From assembly GCA_023418375.1 (NCBI GenBank), contig JAEZZV010000339.1:1-17924 (forward strand): 17,924 nt of DNA, written 5' to 3'. The DNA is from Actinomycetes bacterium. GTDB taxonomy: Bacteria; Actinomycetota; Actinomycetes; Actinomycetales; Cellulomonadaceae. A program made the position numbers and the translations under genes. Positions 13,327 through 17,924 of the stretch are shown one piece after another. The first letter of the stretch is position 1. Every line of letters starts with the position of its first letter. The notes beneath the pieces are model-generated. The model was given only the letters and a program-made list of their open reading frames with translations, did no database searches and was not told the DNA's origin.

Positions 13327-14073
13327 ATGAGCCTCACCTGGACCGACGCCGCCCACCAGCCCGTGCCCGCCCGGCCCCCGCGACCGACGCCGCAGGTGCG
13401 CCTGTCCGCGCGTGGCCTCGTCAAGCAGTTCGGGGCGACCGTCGCCCTGGCCGGTGTGGACGTGGACCTGGCCGACGGCGAGTCGCTCGCGGTGATGGGG
13501 CCGTCCGGCTCCGGCAAGTCCACGCTGCTGCACTGCCTGGCGGGCATCCTGCCGCCCGACCACGGGACCGTCGCGCTGCGTGGCCGCGAGGTCGCCGCGC
13601 TCAGCGACCGAGAGCGGTCGATGCTGCGGCGGCGGCACTACGGCTTCGTCTTCCAGTTCGGGCAGCTGCTCGGCGAGCTGTCGGCGGCGGAGAACGTGGC
13701 GCTGCCCGCGATGCTGCTCGGCACGTCACGCAAGGAGGCCACCGAGCGCGCCCATCAGTGGCTGGCGTCCCTCGGCCTGGCGGGCATGGAGGGCCGTCGG
13801 CCCGGCGAGCTGTCCGGCGGTCAGGCGCAGCGGGTCGCGGTGGCCCGCGCGCTCATCACCGGGCCCGACGTCGTCTTCGCCGACGAGCCGACCGGCGCGC
13901 TGGACCAGGCGACCGGCGCCGACGTCATGCGCGTGCTGACCGAGGCGACCCGGGCGGCCGGTGCGTCCCTGGTGGTCGTGACCCACGACGAGTCCGTCGC
14001 GGCGTGGTGCTCGCGGCGCGTGGTGATCGTCGACGGCCGCGAGGTCGCGCACACGCAGGCCGGTGCCCGGTGA
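13327..14073 (+). CDS. ABC transporter ATP-binding protein (LolD/MacB/BceA type)
   Basis: A 248-residue ABC ATPase. It has Walker A GPSGSGKST (58-66), Q-loop Gln110 (FVFQFGQLL), signature LSGGQ (162-166), Walker B VVFADE (182-187) followed by PTGALD, and switch His220 (VVTHD). The FADEPTGALD wording and short length are typical of the LolD/MacB/BceA class that pairs with FtsX-like permeases. These systems export or remove peptides and lipids from the membrane rather than import solutes. The first 25 residues are a Pro-rich extension not seen in most relatives. ATG 13327 is preferred because the ATPase begins soon after it, with GAAGG about ten bases upstream. It overlaps the permease gene by GTGA. 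Confidence 0.94.
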   Translation: MSLTWTDAAHQPVPARPPRPTPQVRLSARGLVKQFGATVALAGVDVDLADGESLAVMGPSGSGKSTLLHCLAGILPPDHGTVALRGREVAALSDRERSMLRRRHYGFVFQFGQLLGELSAAENVALPAMLLGTSRKEATERAHQWLASLGLAGMEGRRPGELSGGQAQRVAVARALITGPDVVFADEPTGALDQATGADVMRVLTEATRAAGASLVVVTHDESVAAWCSRRVVIVDGREVAHTQAGAR

Positions 14074-15434
14074 AGGCGGTCCTCGCGCTCGCGCCGCGGC
14101 TCCAGCGCTCGGGCGGCAGCACGACGACGGTGCTGTCCGTGGTCGCCTTCGCGGTCACGACCGCGTTCGGCCTGTCGGTCCTCGGCGGCCTGCTCGGGTT
14201 CATCGGCAGGGTCGACGACCCGCCGCAGGCCCTGGTCTCCGACGGGACCTCGGCGAGGGAGACCGCCGAGGTGTACGTCGTGCTCGCCGCGATCGCCGTC
14301 GTCCTGCTGGTCGTCCCGCTGGTGTCGCTCGCGGGTGCCGCCGCCCGGATGGGCGTGAGCCGGCGCGACGCGCGGCTGGCCACCCTGCGGCTGCTCGGCG
14401 TCACCGCGCGCGAGGTGCGCCTGGTCACGGCCGTCGAGACGGCGGCGCAGGGCCTGGCCGGGGCGGTGCTCGGGATCGCGGGCTACGGCCTGCTGCTGCC
14501 CGTCTGGACCCGGATCTCGTTCCAGGGCCGGCCGTTCTCCACGGGCGAGCTCTGGGTCGGTTTCTCCGGTCTCGCCGGCGCGCTCGTCGTCGTGCCGCTG
14601 GTCGCCGCGCTGAGCGCGCTGGTCTCGCTGCGCCGGGTCGTCGTGTCGCCGCTGGGCGTGGCCCGCCACCAGACGCCGCCCGCCCTGAGCTGGCTGCGCT
14701 CGTTGGCCCTGCTGGCCGCGATCGGCGCGTTCGGGATCGTGGTCGGCGGCGCCGGCGGGATGCCGGCGATGATCGCGATCGCGCTGCTGATCGGCATGCT
14801 CGGCACGGTGTTCGCGACGCTCAACCTCGTCGGTCCGTGGATCGTGTCGGTGGTCGGCCGGGTGATGGCGGCCCTGGCCCGGACGCCCGCGACCCTGCTC
14901 GCCGCGCGTCGGCTCACCGACGACCCGCGGGCGGTGTGGCGCGCCGTCGGTGGCCTCGGGCTGGCCGCGTTCGTCGCCGGCTGCCTGTCCGTCCTGCCGA
15001 TGCTCGGCGGGCCCGACGAGGACCCGTCGGCCGCGCTCGTCACGCGCGACGTCGTCACCGGGGGCGTGCTCACGCTCGCGATCGCGTTCGCCGTCGCCGC
15101 GGTGTCGGCGGGCATCATGCAGGCGTCGAGCGTGCTCGACCGCAAGCGCGAGTACGCGCTCCAGCGGCTCGCGGGCGTGCCCGTCGAGCTCTTCGACTCC
15201 GCGCGGCGGCGGGAGGTGCTGGCGCCGCTGGTGCTCGTCGCAGCGACGTCGAGCGGCGTGGCGCTCCTGCTCGTGGCGCTCGTCGTCGGGGTGTCCGGTG
15301 CGACGAACCTGTCCGGCCTCGTGCTGGTCCTGTCGTTCCTGGCGGGCGGCGTCGTGCTCATGCTCGCCGCGACGGAGACCAGCCGGCCCCTGCTGCGGTC
15401 GGTGCTGCGTGAGACGGTCGTCCGGGCGGACTGA
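14070..15434 (+). CDS. FtsX-like ABC transporter permease
   Basis: A 454-residue permease with about ten predicted helices. An FtsX-type module occupies 67-190: helix, then the cytoplasmic stretch ARMGVSRRDARLATLRLLGV that contacts the ATPase, then further helices. A second, more diverged copy lies at 331-436 (IMQASSVLDRKREYALQRLAGV). There is no large extracytoplasmic domain of the MacB or BceB kind, so it would work without a long periplasmic-type arm. The GTG at 14070 overlaps the ATPase stop, giving coupled translation and 1:1 expression. In actinobacteria such pairs are often tied to resistance against antimicrobial peptides, but no two-component system or TetR gene lies beside this one. 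The substrate is unknown. Confidence 0.92.
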   Translation: MKAVLALAPRLQRSGGSTTTVLSVVAFAVTTAFGLSVLGGLLGFIGRVDDPPQALVSDGTSARETAEVYVVLAAIAVVLLVVPLVSLAGAAARMGVSRRDARLATLRLLGVTAREVRLVTAVETAAQGLAGAVLGIAGYGLLLPVWTRISFQGRPFSTGELWVGFSGLAGALVVVPLVAALSALVSLRRVVVSPLGVARHQTPPALSWLRSLALLAAIGAFGIVVGGAGGMPAMIAIALLIGMLGTVFATLNLVGPWIVSVVGRVMAALARTPATLLAARRLTDDPRAVWRAVGGLGLAAFVAGCLSVLPMLGGPDEDPSAALVTRDVVTGGVLTLAIAFAVAAVSAGIMQASSVLDRKREYALQRLAGVPVELFDSARRREVLAPLVLVAATSSGVALLLVALVVGVSGATNLSGLVLVLSFLAGGVVLMLAATETSRPLLRSVLRETVVRAD

Positions 15435-15452
15435 CCGGGCGGCAGGCGCCGG

Positions 15453-16070
15453 TCAGTTCATCTGGTCGTTGCTCACGCGCCAGGTGTCGCCGGTCCGGAC
15501 CACCGTGAAGTAGCCGCTCCCGCCCTGGGTGGGGTCGCTGGTCACGACGAACTGGATCGGCACCTCGGCCGTGTCGCCGGACACGTCCGCCTCGCCGACG
15601 ACGAAGGACATGCCGACCTCGTCCATCCACGCCTGGTTCCCGGCGATCTCCTCGCAGCTGAGGTTCATGGTGCGGAAGTAGCCGCCGGTGCTCGCGGCCT
15701 GGACGGCGTCGCAGTCGCCCTCGTACATGGCGTCGGTGAGCCGCACGACGGCGTCCCGGGCGTCGGCCGCGGCGTCGGCGCCGGTCTCGTTCTCGCGCAC
15801 CGCGGACGCCGCGAAGGCGCCGGCGATCGCCACGAGCGAGACGACGACGACCGTCGGCACCACCCAGCCACCTCCGGCGGGCGCGGTCGGCGGCAGGGGC
15901 ACGAACGGCGTCGTCGGCTGCGCGGCGGGCTGGCCGTAGGGCGGCTGCTGACCGTAGGGCGCCGGGGCCTGCTGGCCGTACGGCTGCTGCGGGTACGGCT
16001 GCTGCGGCGCCTGCCACGGACCGGGCGCGGGCGGGTCGTTCGGCGACGGGGGCGGCGGCGGGAAGGTCAC
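15453..16070 (-). CDS. Proline/glutamine-rich membrane-anchored protein with extracytoplasmic domain
   Basis: A 205-residue protein in three parts. A cytoplasmic Pro/Gln/Tyr-rich tail (1-65) has near-repeats such as PYGQQ and PYGQP. A single helix lies at about 69-91 (WVVPTVVVVSLVAIAGAFAAS). The outer domain (95-205) has two cysteines (120 and 139) and ends in GYFTVVRTGDTWRVSN. This last part resembles the NTF2/DUF4878-type domains found on many actinobacterial anchored proteins. The GTG at 16070 with AGGA eight bases upstream is preferred. The ATG at 16079 is in frame but sits two bases after a 10-bp perfect hairpin with no ribosome site. No enzyme activity is suggested. It ends 18 bp past the FtsX gene's stop, convergently. 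Confidence 0.85.
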   Translation of the reverse strand: MTFPPPPPSPNDPPAPGPWQAPQQPYPQQPYGQQAPAPYGQQPPYGQPAAQPTTPFVPLPPTAPAGGGWVVPTVVVVSLVAIAGAFAASAVRENETGADAAADARDAVVRLTDAMYEGDCDAVQAASTGGYFRTMNLSCEEIAGNQAWMDEVGMSFVVGEADVSGDTAEVPIQFVVTSDPTQGGSGYFTVVRTGDTWRVSNDQMN

Positions 16071-16081
16071 GCGCCGCATCC

Positions 16082-16109
16082 TGCCGCACGGGGGCGCCGC
16101 CGTGCGGCA
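16082..16109. promoter_or_regulatory. 10-bp perfect inverted repeat in the divergent region upstream of the proline-rich gene
   Basis: TGCCGCACGG (16082-16091) and CCGTGCGGCA (16100-16109) are perfect inverted repeats with an 8-base spacer, 12 bp before the GTG start on the minus strand. If transcribed, the hairpin sits just before the ribosome site AGGA; if not, it is a good dimer-binding site. The divergent QorB-like gene could share it. Confidence 0.5.
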
Positions 16110-16211
16110 CCCTCGGAGGGTGATCCGTCGGGGAATCGCGGCGGGCCGCCCCGGGTTGGCGCGGAGGTGGGCCGTCCCGCCGGGGCCGGCACCGAGACGA
16201 GGAGCGATCGC

Positions 16212-17057
16212 ATGACCACGTACGCCGTCACCGGGTCGACCGGCCCGTTCGGCCGCACTGCCATCGAGACCCTGCTCAGCCGCGGCGTGGCGCCGTCGGA
16301 CGTGGTGGCGATCGCCCGCACGCCCGCGAAGACCGCCGAGCTCGCGGCGCGGGGCGTCCAGGTGCGCGAGGGCGACTACGACCGGCCGGACACGCTGGGC
16401 CCCGCGCTCGACGGCGTCGACCGGCTCCTGCTGGTCTCGGGCTCGGAGCTCGGCAACCGGGTGGCGCAGCACTCGGCGGTGATCGACGCCGCAGCGGCCG
16501 CGGGTGTCGGGCGGCTGGTCTACACCTCGGTGACCCACGCCGACGGCAGCCACCTGCTGGCGGGCGAGCACCGCGGCACCGAGCTCGCGCTCGAGGCCTC
16601 CGGCCTGGCGTTCTCCGTCCTGCGGAACGCGCTCTACCTGGGCGTCTTCACCAGTCGCCTGGACCAGGCGGTGGCGACCGGCGCCGTCGTGCACGCGGCG
16701 GGCGACGGCCGGGTGGCCTCCGCGACCCGCGCCGACCTCGCCGAGGCCGCAGCCCTGGCCCTGCTGCACGACGACGGACCGTCCTCGGTCCGCGAGCTCG
16801 CCGGCGAGCCGTTCACCTACGCGGAGCTGGCGGCCGCGTTCGCGGAGGTCTCGGGCGCTCCCGTCGAGGCGCGCGCGGTGTCGGCCGACGAGCTCGCCGG
16901 CATCCTCGCCGCCGCCGGGCTGGACGCGGGAACAGCGGGGTTCGTCGTCGGGCTGGACCAGGCGATCGGCGCGGGAGAGTTCGACGTCACGTCCCCCGAC
17001 CTGGTGGACCTGCTCGGCCGCGGGCCGGTCACGCTGGCGCAGGCGCTGCGGGCCTAG
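16212..17057 (+). CDS. qorB: NmrA-like NAD(P)H:quinone oxidoreductase, QorB (YtfG)-like
   Basis: A 281-residue atypical SDR. The N-terminal Rossmann motif is TGSTGPFG (7-14). It is followed by the family string RTPAKTAELAARGVQVREGDYDRPDTL (36-62, broken here for reading), then GVDRLLLVSGSELG (68-81) and RLVYTSVTHAD (101-111). These match Escherichia coli QorB closely in order and wording. QorB transfers electrons from NADPH to quinones in the cytoplasm. No catalytic YxxxK is expected in this group. The ATG at 16212 follows GAGGAG at eight bases. It is divergent from the proline-rich gene, and its stop codon overlaps that of the VOC gene on the other strand. Confidence 0.9.
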   Translation: MTTYAVTGSTGPFGRTAIETLLSRGVAPSDVVAIARTPAKTAELAARGVQVREGDYDRPDTLGPALDGVDRLLLVSGSELGNRVAQHSAVIDAAAAAGVGRLVYTSVTHADGSHLLAGEHRGTELALEASGLAFSVLRNALYLGVFTSRLDQAVATGAVVHAAGDGRVASATRADLAEAAALALLHDDGPSSVRELAGEPFTYAELAAAFAEVSGAPVEARAVSADELAGILAAAGLDAGTAGFVVGLDQAIGAGEFDVTSPDLVDLLGRGPVTLAQALRA

Positions 17058-17458
17058 CCCTCGCCCTCGAACCCGATCAGCCACAGGAGGCCGAACCGGT
17101 CGACGACCTGCCCGTCGGACGCTCCCCAGGGGCGCTCGGCGAGGTCGTCGACCACGCGGCCGCCGTCGGCCAGGCGCGCGAACCAGGCGCGCAGCGTGGG
17201 CGCCGGGGCCGCGCCGAGGAGCGACAGGTGCAGCCCCTCGGCGCGGAACGGCGCCTCGTCGCCGGTCACGTCCGCCGCGAAGAGCGACACGGGCCCGTCG
17301 ACGAGGTACCCGTGGGCGATCGCGTCGGCCGCTCCGTCGGTCCGCCCGAACTCGGCGAGCGTGTGGAGCTGCGCGCGGCCGCCGAAGACGTCGGCGTAGT
17401 ACGTCAGGGCCTCGCGGGCGGTGCCGGGCAGGTGCAGGTAGGGCGTCGGCTGGGCCAT
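17054..17458 (-). CDS. VOC family protein, PhnB-like
   Basis: A 134-residue protein of the vicinal oxygen chelate fold. The opening YLHLPGTAREALTYYADVFGG (with GTAREAL-YYADVFGG the hallmark) and the ending WGASDGQVVDRFGLLWLIGF are characteristic of PhnB-like members (old name 3-demethylubiquinone methyltransferase-like). Usually these have beta-alpha-beta-beta-beta repeats; some bind metals and others confer resistance or have no known reaction. The ATG at 17458 starts four to five residues before the fold. It has no ribosome site but has a TACCAT -10 box six bases upstream, so it is probably leaderless. It converges tail-on-tail with the QorB-like gene. Confidence 0.9.
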   Translation of the reverse strand: MAQPTPYLHLPGTAREALTYYADVFGGRAQLHTLAEFGRTDGAADAIAHGYLVDGPVSLFAADVTGDEAPFRAEGLHLSLLGAAPAPTLRAWFARLADGGRVVDDLAERPWGASDGQVVDRFGLLWLIGFEGEG

Positions 17459-17464
17459 CCAGGG

Positions 17465-17470
17465 ATGGTA
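17465..17470 (-). promoter_or_regulatory. -10 box of the leaderless VOC gene
   Basis: TACCAT on the minus strand fits TANNNT and ends six bases before the ATG at 17458, the spacing expected when transcription begins at the start codon. Confidence 0.5.
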
Positions 17471-17525
17471 ACCACGGGTCCGGCCGGTGGTGGGCGCGGG
17501 GCTTGATCGGACGCCGAGGCTCTCC

Positions 17526-17564
17526 GTGGTGGATCCCTCCCGGAAAGCGGGACGGATCCACCAC
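17526..17564. repeat. Long near-perfect hairpin in the divergent VOC/LysE region
   Basis: GTGGTGGATCC (17526-17536) pairs with GGATCCACCAC (17554-17564). After a single C-C mismatch, TCCCG pairs with CGGGA around a GAAAG loop. That is 16 base pairs in all. It lies between two divergently transcribed genes, where a terminator for either is not expected. No U tract follows on either side. It may be an operator, a barrier to read-through from qorB, or a remnant of a repeat element. Confidence 0.6.
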
Positions 17565-17634
17565 ACGTCGGGCGGCGCCGGACCTCGGGAATCGGCTGGC
17601 TCCGGCGCGGGCCGAGCCACGACACTGGGTGATC

Positions 17635-17924
17635 ATGGACGTGGCGGAGGCCCTCGGGCTCGGGGCACTGGTCGGTCTCGGGGTGGCGATGCCGCTCGGC
17701 GCGATCGGGGTCCTGCTGCTCCAGACGGGCGTCCGGCGCGGGTTCCGGGTGGCAGCCGCGGGCGGGCTCGGCGTCGCGACGGTCGACCTGGTCTACGCCG
17801 TCGTCGCCGTGCTGGCGGGTGCCGCGGTGGCAGGCGCGCTGGAGGGCCACGAGCGCCCGGTGCGGATGGCGAGCGCGCTCGTCCTCGGGGCGGTCGCCGC
17901 GGTGGGGGTCGCGAGGTGGTGGCG
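17635..17924 (+). CDS. LysE family exporter, N-terminal part (runs off the window)
   Basis: The frame from ATG 17635 is open to the window end (96 codons). It begins with a helix (ALGLGALVGLGVAMPLGAIGVLLLQ), then RRGFRVAAAGGLGVATVDLVYAVVAVL, then a third helix from about residue 76. The MPLGAIGVLLLQTGVRRGFR and GLGVATVDLVYA stretches are the N-terminal signature of LysE/RhtB translocators, which export amino acids with the proton gradient. A GTG two codons earlier (17629) is also possible. There is no ribosome site, and GACACT at about 17621-17626 could be the -10 of a leaderless message. The substrate cannot be told from this part. Confidence 0.88.
   Translation, partial: MDVAEALGLGALVGLGVAMPLGAIGVLLLQTGVRRGFRVAAAGGLGVATVDLVYAVVAVLAGAAVAGALEGHERPVRMASALVLGAVAAVGVARWW

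Noticed and set aside
13197..15434. 745-codon frame ending with the FtsX-like permease
   Set aside because: Only codons from 14070 on show membrane helices; the earlier part is antiphase to the ABC ATPase and starts inside the SRP RNA.
1..17924. CRISPR arrays, insertion sequences, prophage genes or toxin-antitoxin pairs
   Set aside because: No regularly spaced repeats, transposase or integrase motifs, or small paired toxin-antitoxin frames were recognised anywhere in the window.

Overview
The window is very GC-rich and all genes use G/C-ending codons. Starts are often GTG, lipobox lipoproteins are present, several genes look leaderless with a TANNNT -10 box a few bases before the start codon, and there is a small 4.5S-type SRP RNA. 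This fits a high-GC actinobacterium, most likely Micrococcales (Cellulomonas-like). The genus is inferred; no marker gene in the window settles it.

Layout. 1-2614 (minus): an MFS efflux protein and a KmtR-like ArsR sensor two bases apart, followed downstream by the 5' part of an MMPL transporter. 2939-4477 (plus): a small flavodoxin-like protein and a Cys-containing lipoprotein. 4580-6353 (minus): a secreted Excalibur plus DUF5648-repeat protein, a small two-helix membrane protein, and tRNA-Ser(GGA) with its terminator. A 26-bp direct repeat brackets the small membrane gene next to the tRNA. 6436-9700: a CPBP membrane protease (minus), a gamma-carbonic anhydrase-like protein (plus), an SDR dehydrogenase (plus) and a GPP34/GOLPH3-family protein (minus). 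9701-13016: a 486-bp leader region, then the methionine importer metQ-metN-metI (plus). 13121-13213: SRP RNA. 13327-15434: a two-gene LolD/FtsX-type ABC exporter. 15453-17458: a proline-rich membrane-anchored protein (minus), a QorB-like NAD(P)H:quinone oxidoreductase (plus) and a VOC/PhnB-like protein (minus). 17635-end: the start of a LysE-family exporter.

How the genes work together. Three units are clear. The ArsR/MFS pair looks like an autoregulated nickel/cobalt efflux operon. The sensor keeps five ligand positions that I recall from mycobacterial KmtR, at the same residue numbers, and an imperfect palindrome overlaps the MFS start codon. MetQNI is a complete D/L-methionine ABC importer with an ATGA overlap between metN and metI. 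The ABC/FtsX pair overlaps by GTGA and forms one exporter.

I see no large undescribed defence or mobile system. The observations most worth checking are a short Met/Cys-rich reading frame upstream of metQ (possible sulfur-amino-acid attenuator), the 26-bp repeat around the small membrane gene beside tRNA-Ser, a 16-bp-paired hairpin in the divergent VOC/LysE region, and an inverted repeat on the predicted start site of the SDR transcript. All function calls are from reading translations by eye; no database search was run.
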